From CAZVAR01 sp964625225 (GTDB lineage: Bacteria; Pseudomonadota; Alphaproteobacteria; JAJUGE01): a DNA stretch of 58,932 nt. Positions 16,863-25,294 of this stretch are shown here, in pieces. Positions within the stretch are counted from its first letter, which is position 1; each line of letters starts with the position of its first letter. The stretch covers positions 1-58,932 of the forward strand of contig CAZVAR010000007.1 in assembly GCA_964625225.1 (NCBI GenBank). Reading direction: 5' to 3'. The notes under the pieces are model-generated. The model worked only from the letters and a program-made list of their open reading frames with translations. It did not search any database and was not told the DNA's origin. The translations under genes were made by a program, and so were the position numbers.

Positions 16863-18194
16863 TTACGCCGCGCGCTGTGCGATCTGGAGCAGATCGCCGA
16901 CGACCCGCTCCAAGTGGTTGAGCGTATTGCATTCCCGCACGAGATCGCAGTAGGGCGCGTAGCGGCGCATCTCCGAATCGCCGGTGCCCCACAAGGGCGG
17001 CGGCTCCGGGTTCAGCCAGATCAGCCGCTTGCAGCGATCGTGCACCTCTTTGAGAATCCCGGTCTCCGGGTCCGTGTAGTTGCTGCGAGCGTCGCCGAGG
17101 ACGATGACCGTGGTCCGTCGGTCGACCAGGTTCATCCAGCCTCCTCGGAAATTCCGCAGCGCCTCGCCATAATCGGTGGACATGTAGCCCACCTTGTCCA
17201 TCACCGCCGCGACCGCCTCGTCTGCCATCCGGTTGCGAAAGAAGGAACTCGTCTCGATCAGATAGCCTGAGAAGGCGAAGCTGCGAATGTCGTGCAGCAG
17301 TTCGTGCAGTTCGTACAGGAACTGTAGCAGGAACCGCGCCACCGACGCGACCGACCCGCTCACGTCGCAGATCGCGATCACCCGCGGGCGGTCGATCTTT
17401 CGCTTCTTCCACTCGATGTCGAAGAGGACGCCGTCGCTGCCATAGTTGCGGCGCATCGTGCGTCGCACGTCGAGTATTCCGCGGTTCTTGAGCTTGCGTC
17501 GGCGCGAGTGCAGCGCCACCAGCCGCCGTGCGATCTTCTCCACCAATCGCCGCATTTGCTCCTGGTCGCGCCGGTCGAGATTGCCGAGGCGGCTGCGTCG
17601 CAACCTGTCCTCGCGAAGCTGCGCCGAAGCGGCTGCACCCTGGAGCGAGAGTTGCTGCTCGACGAAGTCGCGGACCTGCTCGAACAGCCAGGCCCGCGCC
17701 TCGCGCAACCCGGTTCCGCCTCCGCCTTCGCCGGAGCGGCCTTGCGCCGCGATCGCAGCATCCACCTCGTCGATACCCATTGCGGCCAGGATGCGCTGAA
17801 CATAGAGGCCACGCTGGGTGAAGAAGCGGATGTTCTCAACATTGACCTGGGCCGCCGCTTCCTGCATGGCGACCGAAAGCCCGGCCCGATCTTCGTCCTG
17901 CAGCATTTGCAGTAGCCGGCTTTCCGGCCGCTCGCGGGCCGCCTCCTCGACCTCGCCGCCCTCCCGGCGTTCGCGGAAGCTTGTCGCCTGAAAGAACCGG
18001 TCGAAGCAGTCCTCGAAGACCTCCTTCTCGCCTTCCGTCTTCGCGAGCGCCATGGCAAGCGCGTCCTTCAGAAGGGCGCGATCCTGCCAACCGACCAACT
18101 CGGCCGCCTCAAGCGCATCCAAGGTCTCGGCGACCGAAACCCGCACCTCGGCGCCACGTAACGCCGCCAAGAAGTTGGTGAACGTTCTATCCAT
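16863..18194 (-). CDS. VWA-domain CoxE-family protein
   Basis: A 443-residue protein with a charged helical N-terminal two thirds and a C-terminal von Willebrand A domain. The metal-ion adhesion motif is DVSGS at residues 277-281 (RVIAICDVSGSVASVARFL). The family partners MoxR-type AAA ATPases and acts in metallocofactor insertion or protein-complex remodelling; CoxE matures CO dehydrogenase. Its start overlaps the end of the upstream AAA gene by 8 bases, so translation is probably coupled. No CO dehydrogenase or other obvious client enzyme lies in the window, so the target is unknown. Confidence 0.87.
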   Translation of the reverse strand: MDRTFTNFLAALRGAEVRVSVAETLDALEAAELVGWQDRALLKDALAMALAKTEGEKEVFEDCFDRFFQATSFRERREGGEVEEAARERPESRLLQMLQDEDRAGLSVAMQEAAAQVNVENIRFFTQRGLYVQRILAAMGIDEVDAAIAAQGRSGEGGGGTGLREARAWLFEQVRDFVEQQLSLQGAAASAQLREDRLRRSRLGNLDRRDQEQMRRLVEKIARRLVALHSRRRKLKNRGILDVRRTMRRNYGSDGVLFDIEWKKRKIDRPRVIAICDVSGSVASVARFLLQFLYELHELLHDIRSFAFSGYLIETSSFFRNRMADEAVAAVMDKVGYMSTDYGEALRNFRGGWMNLVDRRTTVIVLGDARSNYTDPETGILKEVHDRCKRLIWLNPEPPPLWGTGDSEMRRYAPYCDLVRECNTLNHLERVVGDLLQIAQRAA

Positions 18195-19149
18195 GGGCGG
18201 CGGGCGCCGTCTCCTTCACCGCAGTGCGTGTCAGCTCGTAGAGTTGCTGATCCACCGACTGAATATCTTCCTCGAACTTTAGGAAGATGTTGAGCGTTTC
18301 CCGCACCAGATCGGCATCGAGCGAGGTCGCGTGCAGCAGCAGGAGGACGCGAGCCCAGTCGATCGTCTCGCTGACCGAAGGCTGCTTCTTGAGGTCGAGC
18401 TTGCGGACCTCCTGGACGAACGCGACGAGTTGGTCGCGCAGCGACGCAGGAATATGTGGCACCCGGGCCTGGATGATCTTCCGTTCGAGCTTCGCATCCG
18501 GAAACGGCACGTAAAGATGCAGGCACCGGCGTTTCAGCGCGTCGCTCATCTCCCGGGTATTGTTGCTGGTCAGGAACACGAACGGCCGCGACCGCGCCGC
18601 GACGGTTCCGATCTCGGGAATGGAGATCTGGAACTCGGAGAGGATCTCCAGCAGGAACGCCTCGAACTCCTGGTCCGATTTGTCGATCTCGTCGATGAGC
18701 AGCACCGAGCCGTGCTCTTCGCGCAAGGCGCGCAGCAATGGCCGGGGCTCGAGAAACTGCTCCGAAAAGAAGATGTCGCTGAACCGATGGAGCTGGTTCA
18801 TGGAGTCCGCGAGGGTCGCCGAATGCTCCAGAACCTCACCGATCTTGTCCTTCAGGATCTGGGTGTAGAGGAGTTGCTTGGCATACTTCCACTCGTACAG
18901 CGCCTTGGCCTCGTCCAGGCCCTCGTAACACTGCATGCGGATCAGCGGCAGATCGAGATACCGGGCCGTCGTGTTGGCCAGTTCGGTCTTGCCGACGCCT
19001 GCCGGCCCTTCGATCAGGACGGGCTTGCCGAGCTGGCAGGCGACGTAGACGGCGGTGGCGATACGGCGGGAACAGATATAGCCGAGTTCGGCAAACCCCT
19101 CCTGGATACGCTCGATGGAGGAGAGTTGTTCTTGCTGTTCTGGCGTCAT
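18187..19149 (-). CDS. MoxR-family AAA+ ATPase (CoxD-like)
   Basis: A 320-residue AAA+ ATPase. Walker A is GPAGVGKTE (Lys54), Walker B is VLLIDEIDKSD, and sensor 1 is FVFLTSNNTREMSDALKRRC. With the overlapping VWA protein it forms the MoxR/CoxE chaperone pair that loads or activates metalloenzymes. The ATG at 19149 (MTPEQQEQLSSIERIQ) matches family N-termini better than an in-frame start 51 bases upstream. It is divergent from the asparaginase gene across 119 bases. CoxD is the family name for the CO dehydrogenase cluster protein; I do not assign that symbol because no cox structural genes are present. Confidence 0.88.
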   Translation of the reverse strand: MTPEQQEQLSSIERIQEGFAELGYICSRRIATAVYVACQLGKPVLIEGPAGVGKTELANTTARYLDLPLIRMQCYEGLDEAKALYEWKYAKQLLYTQILKDKIGEVLEHSATLADSMNQLHRFSDIFFSEQFLEPRPLLRALREEHGSVLLIDEIDKSDQEFEAFLLEILSEFQISIPEIGTVAARSRPFVFLTSNNTREMSDALKRRCLHLYVPFPDAKLERKIIQARVPHIPASLRDQLVAFVQEVRKLDLKKQPSVSETIDWARVLLLLHATSLDADLVRETLNIFLKFEEDIQSVDQQLYELTRTAVKETAPAAHG

Positions 19150-19268
19150 TCCGGTTCCAGGATGTCGGGTACAAGCTCGCGCACTGGCGAGGCGCGGCAT
19201 CTTGCCCCGTACCCCCCCCTTGAAACAAGCGGCTCCGTAAGCGACCTTCCGGCGGCCCGAGGCACCGT

Positions 19269-20345
19269 GTGACGATTCGGCCCATGAACGCCCGCTGTTC
19301 CGACCCGCTGCATGAGCACGCTGCGCCGGCCTCCGCGGAACCGAGCCCGGTTCTGGTCGAGGTCACCCGCGGCGGCATGGTCGAGAGTCGCCATCGCGCC
19401 ATCGTCGCGGTGGTCGATACGGCCGGACGGGTGGTACTGCGGATCGGCGATGCGGAGCGGCCGATCTATGCACGCTCGGCCATCAAGCCGCTGCAGGCGC
19501 TCGCACTCGTCGAAACCGGGGCGGCGGAGGCGTTCGGCCTGGGCGATGCCGAGATCGCCCTCGCCTGTGCCAGTCACGGTGGCGAGCCGCGGCACGTAGC
19601 GACGGTCGAGGCCTGGCTTGCCCGGATCGGCTGCACCGAGGAAGACCTCGAGTGCGGGGCGCATCTGCCCTCGCACGAGCCGAGTGCCGCCGCGCTGCTT
19701 CGCGCCGGCGGTCAGGCGCGGGCCGTGCACAACAACTGTTCCGGCAAGCATGCCGGTTTCCTGACCGTCGCCCGCCATCTCGGTTACCCGACCCGCGGCT
19801 ACGTCGCTTGGGAGCACCCGGTCCAGCAATATCTTCTCGGGGTGCTCGAGCAGATGACCGGCCTCGATCTCGGCGAGGCACCACGCGGCATCGACGGCTG
19901 CGGCATCCCGCAGATCGGCATCCCGCTGGGCAATCTCGCACTGGCGATGGCACGCCTCGCGGATCCCGACGATCTGCCGGTGCGGCGCCGCGAGGCAGCG
20001 CGCCGCATCCACCGGGCGATGGCCGCCGAGCCCTTCATGGTCGCCGGCACGGGACGCTTCTGTACGCGCGCGTTGGAGGCCGCGGGTGGACGCGCCCTCG
20101 TCAAGACCGGTGCCGAGGGCGTTTACTGCGCCGCGCTTCCGCAGCAGGGCCTCGGCATCGCTCTCAAAGTCGAGGATGGTGCCGGCCGGGCGGCCAGCGT
20201 CCTCATGGGAGCCCTGCTCGTGAAGTTTGAGGCCCTGGATCCGGCGGAGGCGGGACGCCTCGCCGACGCTCTGCGCCCGCCGATAGTCAACCGCCGCGGC
20301 GAAGCGGTCGGCGAGATCCGCATCGCGGCCGACGCGCCGCTTTGA
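19269..20345 (+). CDS. L-asparaginase, Rhizobium etli ReAV type (asparaginase II family)
   Basis: A 358-residue enzyme of the class 3 asparaginases, hydrolysing L-asparagine to aspartate and ammonia. Residues equivalent to the ReAV active site keep exact spacing: Ser70 and Lys73 (YARSAIKPLQ), Ser102 (ACASHGG), Cys157 and Lys160 (NNCSGKH), and Cys211 (DGCGIP), the zinc-linked cysteine. The start is GTG 19269 with GAGG just upstream; ATG 19284 is an alternative with no ribosome site. It is divergent from the MoxR gene and converges on the aminotransferase. Ammonia release from amides fits the amidase-rich surroundings. Confidence 0.9.
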   Translation: MTIRPMNARCSDPLHEHAAPASAEPSPVLVEVTRGGMVESRHRAIVAVVDTAGRVVLRIGDAERPIYARSAIKPLQALALVETGAAEAFGLGDAEIALACASHGGEPRHVATVEAWLARIGCTEEDLECGAHLPSHEPSAAALLRAGGQARAVHNNCSGKHAGFLTVARHLGYPTRGYVAWEHPVQQYLLGVLEQMTGLDLGEAPRGIDGCGIPQIGIPLGNLALAMARLADPDDLPVRRREAARRIHRAMAAEPFMVAGTGRFCTRALEAAGGRALVKTGAEGVYCAALPQQGLGIALKVEDGAGRAASVLMGALLVKFEALDPAEAGRLADALRPPIVNRRGEAVGEIRIAADAPL

Positions 20346-20360
20346 CCGCGATCTCGGACG

Positions 20361-21542
20361 TTACCGGCGGATCCCGCGCACCGCCGCGCAGAACCGCTCC
20401 ACCTCGTCCTCGCCGTTGTAGTAGTGCACGGAGGCGCGTACGACCTCGACCAGATCCCGTGCCGTCATATCGAGCCGCGTCGACCCGAGCCGGGACACGG
20501 TGACGTTGATCCGCTGCCCGGCCAGGAGCTGCTGCACGGTCCCGCAGGCGACACCGTCCATCGTGAAGGTCACGATGCCGCAGCGCTCTCGCCCCAGATC
20601 CCGGACCGTCACGCCGGGGATCGCGGCAAGCCCTCGCCGCAGCGTCGTTGCGAGCCCGTACACCCTGTCCCGGATCGCCTCCAGTCCCCAGCCCAGCGCA
20701 TAGTCGGCAGCGACGCCCATCCCGATCTTCGCAGCGACGTTGGTCTCCCAGGTCTCGAAGCGCCGTGCGTCGTCACGGATCGCGTAGCGGTCCGGGGCGA
20801 TCCATGCCGCAGCGTGAAGGTCGAGAAAGGGCGGCTCCAGCCGCTCCAACAGCTCTCGGCGGACATAGAGGAAGCCCATGCCGCGCGGCCCCCGCAGATA
20901 TTTGCGCGAGGTCGCCGAGAGCATGTCGCAGCCGATCGCCTGCACGTCGATGGGCATCTGGCCCACCGACTGGCAGGCATCGAGCAGGAACGGCACGCCT
21001 GCGTCCCGCGCGACCCGCCCGACCGCTGCCGCCGGATTGACGAGGCCGCCATTGGTGGGGACATGGGTGACGGCGATCAGCTTCACCCGATCGTCGATCA
21101 TGTCCCGCAGCGCCGCTACATCGAGCTGGCCGTCGCCATCGCTGGGCACGGGCTCGACCCGAGCGCCGGTCCGCTGCGCTACCTGCAGAAAGGCGATGAA
21201 ATTGCTGGCATACGCCGCCTCGGCGGTCAGGATCCGATCGCCCGGGCCGAAGGACAGCGAATAGAAGGCCATGTCCCAGGCGCGGGTCGCGTTCTCGACG
21301 ATCGCGATCTCGTCCCGATCGGCGTTGATCAGCCGGGCGATGGCGTCGTAGCAGCCCTCGATCCGTTCCCCGGCCCGGCCTGCCGCCTCGTAGCCGCCGA
21401 TCTCTGCCTCGAGGCGCAAATGCCCGATCATGGCGTCGAGCACCGGCCGCGGCGGCAGGCTGGCACCGGCATTGTTGAAATGCAGGACATGTGCGCATCC
21501 CGGCGTCTCCCGCCGCGCCCGGACGAGGTCGAAGTCGGTCAT
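20361..21542 (-). CDS. class V PLP-dependent aminotransferase (isopenicillin-N epimerase / cysteine desulfurase-like)
   Basis: A 393-residue fold-type I PLP enzyme. The PLP-binding region includes ATRAWDMAFYSLSFGPGDRIL, AVTHVPTNGG, and DACQSVGQMPIDV (Asp contacting the pyridine nitrogen). The Schiff-base lysine is in SATSRKYLRGPRGMGF. Such proteins are often annotated as cysteine desulfurases or isopenicillin-N epimerases. There is no obvious catalytic Cys loop of the NifS type, so the reaction is open. The ATG at 21542 has a GGGAGG ribosome site 8 bases away and is preferred over an earlier in-frame start. It lies 55 bases downstream of pxpC on the same strand and may be part of the oxoproline operon. 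Confidence 0.85.
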   Translation of the reverse strand: MTDFDLVRARRETPGCAHVLHFNNAGASLPPRPVLDAMIGHLRLEAEIGGYEAAGRAGERIEGCYDAIARLINADRDEIAIVENATRAWDMAFYSLSFGPGDRILTAEAAYASNFIAFLQVAQRTGARVEPVPSDGDGQLDVAALRDMIDDRVKLIAVTHVPTNGGLVNPAAAVGRVARDAGVPFLLDACQSVGQMPIDVQAIGCDMLSATSRKYLRGPRGMGFLYVRRELLERLEPPFLDLHAAAWIAPDRYAIRDDARRFETWETNVAAKIGMGVAADYALGWGLEAIRDRVYGLATTLRRGLAAIPGVTVRDLGRERCGIVTFTMDGVACGTVQQLLAGQRINVTVSRLGSTRLDMTARDLVEVVRASVHYYNGEDEVERFCAAVRGIRR

Positions 21543-21597
21543 CCCTGCGTCCTCCCTTCGCGTTCCGACGCATGGGCGCTCGCCGGATTCGGTGCGG

Positions 21598-22641
21598 TCA
21601 CATCCGCTCTGTCTCGGAGCCGTCACCGGCGGTCACGCCGCTGATCAGATTCGTGCTCAGCAGCGCCTCCGGGTCGATCTCGCCCACCTCCCGGGCCGGG
21701 ACCATCCGGTCGGGCAGGGTCGCCAGCCACGCCTCCTGAGACCGCCGCGCCGCCTGGGCATCGGCGACGCTCACCGCCACGAACCGCAGCCGCGTCCCGG
21801 GCGCGGACTGTGCCACCGCCGGCAGGTCGGCCGAGATCGCGGTTGCGATCTTGGGGTAGCCGCCCGTCGACTGCCGGTCGGCCATCAGTAGGATCGGCTG
21901 CCCCGTACCCGGAACCTGGATGCTGCCCGGCGCGATTCCATCGGAAATGATGTTGAACCCCTTGGCATGCTCGATCGCCGGCCCGGCCAAGCGGATGCCC
22001 ATGCGATCGGACTGCAGCAGCACCTCGTACTCGGAGCCGAGCAGCGTTTCGATTCCGGCGGCCGTGAAGTAATCGTCCTGCGGCCCGAGCACGACCCGGA
22101 TCGAGTGATTCGGCCGCGGTCGCTCGTCGTGCGGCAGAAGGCGCTCGGGGCCGGACGCTGCGGTCGCAGCGCGCAACGGCAGCAGGTCACCCGCGGCCAA
22201 CGCGCGACCGTCCAGACCGCCGACGGCCGAGCGGAGATGGGTGGAGCGGCTGCCGAGAACGGAGGGAACGTCGAACCCGCCGGCAACGGCGAGATAGGCG
22301 TAGAGGCCGGACGTGCTGCTGCCCACCTGGATGACCTGGCCGCGCCGGACGCGATGGCTGCGCCACCCTGCCACCGGCGTCCCGTCGACCGTGAGGGCCG
22401 CTTCCGCACCGGCAACGGCGAAACGGAGGCTGTCGGCCTCCACTTCGAACGTTCCGCCCTGCAGGAGGAACTCGATGCAGGCCTCGTCCGGTGGATTGCC
22501 TACCAGCCGGTTGGCGATCTGCAAGGCGACCCGATCCATCGCTCCGGCCGTCGGCATGCCGAAACGTTGCCAGCCGAACCGGCCGAGATCCTGGATCGTG
22601 GTCGCCGGCCCCGCCGCCCGGACCCGCAGGGCCGGCGTCAC
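21598..22641 (-). CDS. pxpC: 5-oxoprolinase subunit C (biotin-dependent carboxyltransferase-like domain, KipA)
   Basis: A 347-residue protein of the allophanate hydrolase subunit 2 family, one part of the PxpABC 5-oxoprolinase that converts 5-oxoproline to glutamate with ATP. The N-terminal signature is AGPATTIQDLGRFGWQRFGMPTAGAMD. Further blocks are RLVGNPPDEACIE, VVLGPQDDYFT, SDRMGIRLAGP and ILLMADRQSTGGYPKIATAI. The GTG start at 22641 overlaps the pxpB stop in the four bases GTGA, which indicates coupled translation. An open frame extending 453 bases further upstream only shadows pxpB. The partner pxpA is divergently encoded at 26495. Confidence 0.92.
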   Translation of the reverse strand: MTPALRVRAAGPATTIQDLGRFGWQRFGMPTAGAMDRVALQIANRLVGNPPDEACIEFLLQGGTFEVEADSLRFAVAGAEAALTVDGTPVAGWRSHRVRRGQVIQVGSSTSGLYAYLAVAGGFDVPSVLGSRSTHLRSAVGGLDGRALAAGDLLPLRAATAASGPERLLPHDERPRPNHSIRVVLGPQDDYFTAAGIETLLGSEYEVLLQSDRMGIRLAGPAIEHAKGFNIISDGIAPGSIQVPGTGQPILLMADRQSTGGYPKIATAISADLPAVAQSAPGTRLRFVAVSVADAQAARRSQEAWLATLPDRMVPAREVGEIDPEALLSTNLISGVTAGDGSETERM

Positions 22642-23375
22642 GGCCCCGCCTCGCACCGGGCGAGGACTTCGCCGGCGGCGGCGCGGGCCTCCAGCGCCGG
22701 CCACTCGGAATGCGGGATCGGCTCGAACCGGACCGCATCGCCGACGCGGAGCAGGAACGGCTCTTCGCGCCGGAGGTCGAAGGTCCTGACCGGGGTGCGG
22801 CCGAGCAGATGCCAACCGCTCGGAACCTCGACCGAAGAGATCGCCGCCTGAATGCCGCCGATCGATACGCTGCCGGCCGGCGTCCGCGGCCGCGGGTCGG
22901 TCCGGCGCGGGGTGTGCAACCGGGCGTCGAGGCCGCCCAGATAGGTGAATCCGGGGGCAAAGCCGATCATGTAGACGCGGTACTCGGCACCGCTGTGGAG
23001 CTCCACCACCCGTTCCGCAGTCAACCCGTGACGCTCCGCGACCGCATCCAGATCGATCCCGTAGGCCCCGCCATACGCGACCGGCACATGCCACAGCCGC
23101 AGCGGCGCGCTCTGCCGGGGCGTCGCCGCCGACAGTGTCTTCAGTTTCTCGATGAGCGTGTCAGCCGACAGCAGGACGGGGTCGTAGTGGACCATCAGCG
23201 ACCTGTAGGTCGGTACGGTCTCGACCACGCCCGGAATCGCCGCGTCCTGGACCGCGACGTCGAGCGCCATGACCCGCTCGCTCAATTCCGCGCAGATCGC
23301 GTCGCCGAACTCGACCGTCAGCGCCGTGTCGCCCGCCGGCAGAAAGCGCGGCCGCTCGTAGATACCGCCCGACAT
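22638..23375 (-). CDS. pxpB: 5-oxoprolinase subunit B (carboxyltransferase domain 1, KipI family)
   Basis: A 245-residue allophanate hydrolase subunit 1 family protein. Diagnostic blocks are FLPAGDTALTVEFGD near the N-terminus, LMVHYDPVLL, LWHVPVAYGGAYGIDLD, and the family signature YMIGFAPGFTYLGGLD followed by RTDPRPRTPAGSVSIGG and PSGWHLLGRTP. It works with PxpC and PxpA in cleavage of 5-oxoproline. The ATG at 23375 is used; a GTG nine bases earlier, directly abutting the TRAP permease stop, is an alternative. Its position right behind the TRAP genes suggests the transporter brings in the substrate. Confidence 0.9.
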   Translation of the reverse strand: MSGGIYERPRFLPAGDTALTVEFGDAICAELSERVMALDVAVQDAAIPGVVETVPTYRSLMVHYDPVLLSADTLIEKLKTLSAATPRQSAPLRLWHVPVAYGGAYGIDLDAVAERHGLTAERVVELHSGAEYRVYMIGFAPGFTYLGGLDARLHTPRRTDPRPRTPAGSVSIGGIQAAISSVEVPSGWHLLGRTPVRTFDLRREEPFLLRVGDAVRFEPIPHSEWPALEARAAAGEVLARCEAGP

Positions 23376-23384
23376 GGTACACAC

Positions 23385-24686
23385 TCAGGGCCGCAGCGAG
23401 ATCTGCGCCGGCAGATAGGTCGCGATTCCGGGGAAAACCGTCAGGACGGCGGTGAAGCCGATCATGATCAGGAAGAACGGCAGGGCGGCACGGGCGATCC
23501 GCCCCATCGGGGCACCGGTCATCCCCTGGATCACGAACAGGTTGAAGCCGACCGGCGGCGTGATCTGCGCCATCTCCACCACCAGAACGAGAAACACACC
23601 GAACCAGATCGGGTCGAAACCGGCGGCGGTCACCAGCGGCAGCGTGATCGGCAGCGTCATCACGATCATCGACAGCCCTTCCAGCACACAGCCCAGCAGC
23701 GCATAGATCAGGACCAGCATCGCGATGAGCTCGTAGGGGCCGAGGTTCAATGATGCGATCCAGGTCGCGACCTGCCGCGGTATGCCGAGGAACCCCATCG
23801 TCACCGACATGAACACGGCGCCCATGATGATCAGGCCGACCATCGAGCTGGTGCGCAACGCCGCCATGAACGCGTCGCGCAGATTCGGCCAGTTGAGCGA
23901 CGACTGCGCCACCGCGATCAGCAGCGCACCGAGCACCCCGACCGCGGCCGCTTCGGTCGGGCTGGCGATCCCGGCATACATCGACCCGATGATCGCCACC
24001 ATCAAGAACACGACCGGCCCGAGTTCCAAGAGACCGCGCAGCCGATCGCCCCAGCCGAATTGCGCCTCGGCCCGCGGCGTGACCTCCGGCCGCAGCAGCG
24101 CATGAGCGCCGATATAGAGCATGTAGCCGGCGGCAAGCAAAAGGCCGGGGATGATGCCGGCGATGAACAGCTTGATGATCGAGACCTCGGCCAGCACCCC
24201 GTAGATGATCATGATGACGCTGGGCGGAATCAGGAAGCCCAGGGTCCCCGCTCCTGCCAGCGAGCCCATGACCAGATCCCGGTCGTAGCCGCGGGCCCCC
24301 AGCTCCGTCAGGGTCATCCGCCCGACGGTGGCCGTGGTCGCCGCGGACGAACCGGAGACGGCCGCGAACAGGGTGCAGCCGAGCACGTTGACGTGCAGCA
24401 GCCGGCCCGGCAGCACCGCACTCCAGGGTGCCAGCCCGCGGAACAAGGATTCCGACAGCTTGGTCCGGAACAGGAGTTCTGCCATCAGAATAAACAGCGG
24501 CAACGCGACCAGCTCGGGCCCGGTCGAGGCGTTCCAGGACACCTGCGCCAGCAGCTTCTCGACCGGCATGCTGCGGAAGAGTTCCATGCCGGCGAGGCCC
24601 ACCGCATAGAGGGCGAGCCCGACCCAGACCCCCGAGGCCAGGAAGACGGCCAGCAGGCCGATAACGGTCAGAATGATCGGTGACAT
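23385..24686 (-). CDS. TRAP transporter large permease (DctM family)
   Basis: A 433-residue inner-membrane protein with about twelve helices. The start ILTVIGLLAVFLASGVWVGL is followed by LFILMAELLFRTKLSES, the conserved SGSSAATTATVGRMTL region, GTLGFLIPPSVIMIIYG, and a second half with GCVLEGLSMIVMTLPITLPL and QITPPVGFNLFVIQG. It is the DctM subunit of a tripartite ATP-independent periplasmic transporter driven by an ion gradient. Its ATG overlaps the stop of the small permease by one base. Position before pxpBC suggests 5-oxoproline or a related compound as solute. Confidence 0.93.
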   Translation of the reverse strand: MSPIILTVIGLLAVFLASGVWVGLALYAVGLAGMELFRSMPVEKLLAQVSWNASTGPELVALPLFILMAELLFRTKLSESLFRGLAPWSAVLPGRLLHVNVLGCTLFAAVSGSSAATTATVGRMTLTELGARGYDRDLVMGSLAGAGTLGFLIPPSVIMIIYGVLAEVSIIKLFIAGIIPGLLLAAGYMLYIGAHALLRPEVTPRAEAQFGWGDRLRGLLELGPVVFLMVAIIGSMYAGIASPTEAAAVGVLGALLIAVAQSSLNWPNLRDAFMAALRTSSMVGLIIMGAVFMSVTMGFLGIPRQVATWIASLNLGPYELIAMLVLIYALLGCVLEGLSMIVMTLPITLPLVTAAGFDPIWFGVFLVLVVEMAQITPPVGFNLFVIQGMTGAPMGRIARAALPFFLIMIGFTAVLTVFPGIATYLPAQISLRP

Positions 24687-25222
24687 CAGTGCTCGAAGCT
24701 GGGAATGTCGGAGCTCGGTGGGAGTTCGGGCGGTTCATTGATCAGCAGGCGTACGAGACGCGCCGCGAGCTGCAGCGCGAGCAGGACGCTGCCGAAGGCC
24801 ACCACTCCCTGGGGGATGTGCAGCGGTGTCGCCGTCGGCGTGAACGAAACCGAGTCGTTGATATACGAATCGAGCGCGAATTGGACCATCGCATAGGCGA
24901 TGAACCCGGCGATCACGACACCTGCGCCGGTAGAGAGCAGGTCCAGGACCCGGGCGCCCCGGAGCGGCAGATGCTCGGCCAGCAGCGCAACCCGGACATG
25001 CCCGCCGGCCCGCAGCGTATGGGCCAGTCCGAGAAAGAAGGTGGCCGCCATCAGGAACGCTGCGTACTCCCATACGAAGGTCAGACTCGCCCGGGTCGCC
25101 AACCCGTATGCGATGTCCGACAGAATCAGTATGGGGATCAGCGCGAGGCAGATCGCGCCGAGGGCACCGGCCACGGCGCCGAGCCCGTCGATTACCCGTA
25201 GCAGCAGGCGGATCGCGCCCAT
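24686..25222 (-). CDS. TRAP transporter small permease (DctQ family)
   Basis: A 178-residue four-helix membrane protein: AGALGAICLALIPILILSDIAYG, YAAFLMAATFFLGLAHTLRAGGHV (with the family's LRAGGHVRV), LLSTGAGVVIAGFIAYAM, and GVVAFGSVLLALQLAARL. It bridges the DctM subunit and the periplasmic binding protein. It lies 72 bases after the dctP-like gene and overlaps the dctM start, the standard P-Q-M order. Confidence 0.9.
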   Translation of the reverse strand: MGAIRLLLRVIDGLGAVAGALGAICLALIPILILSDIAYGLATRASLTFVWEYAAFLMAATFFLGLAHTLRAGGHVRVALLAEHLPLRGARVLDLLSTGAGVVIAGFIAYAMVQFALDSYINDSVSFTPTATPLHIPQGVVAFGSVLLALQLAARLVRLLINEPPELPPSSDIPSFEH

Positions 25223-25294
25223 CGGACCTCCGGCAATCCGGGAAACAGGAGCGGGGTCGGGGGCGGACCCGTTGCCCGCCCCCGGAGTGCCGAC

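Noticed and set aside
16863..19149. Calling the MoxR/VWA genes coxD and coxE
   Set aside because: Family resemblance is clear, but no CO dehydrogenase structural genes are present, so the specific symbols would overstate function.
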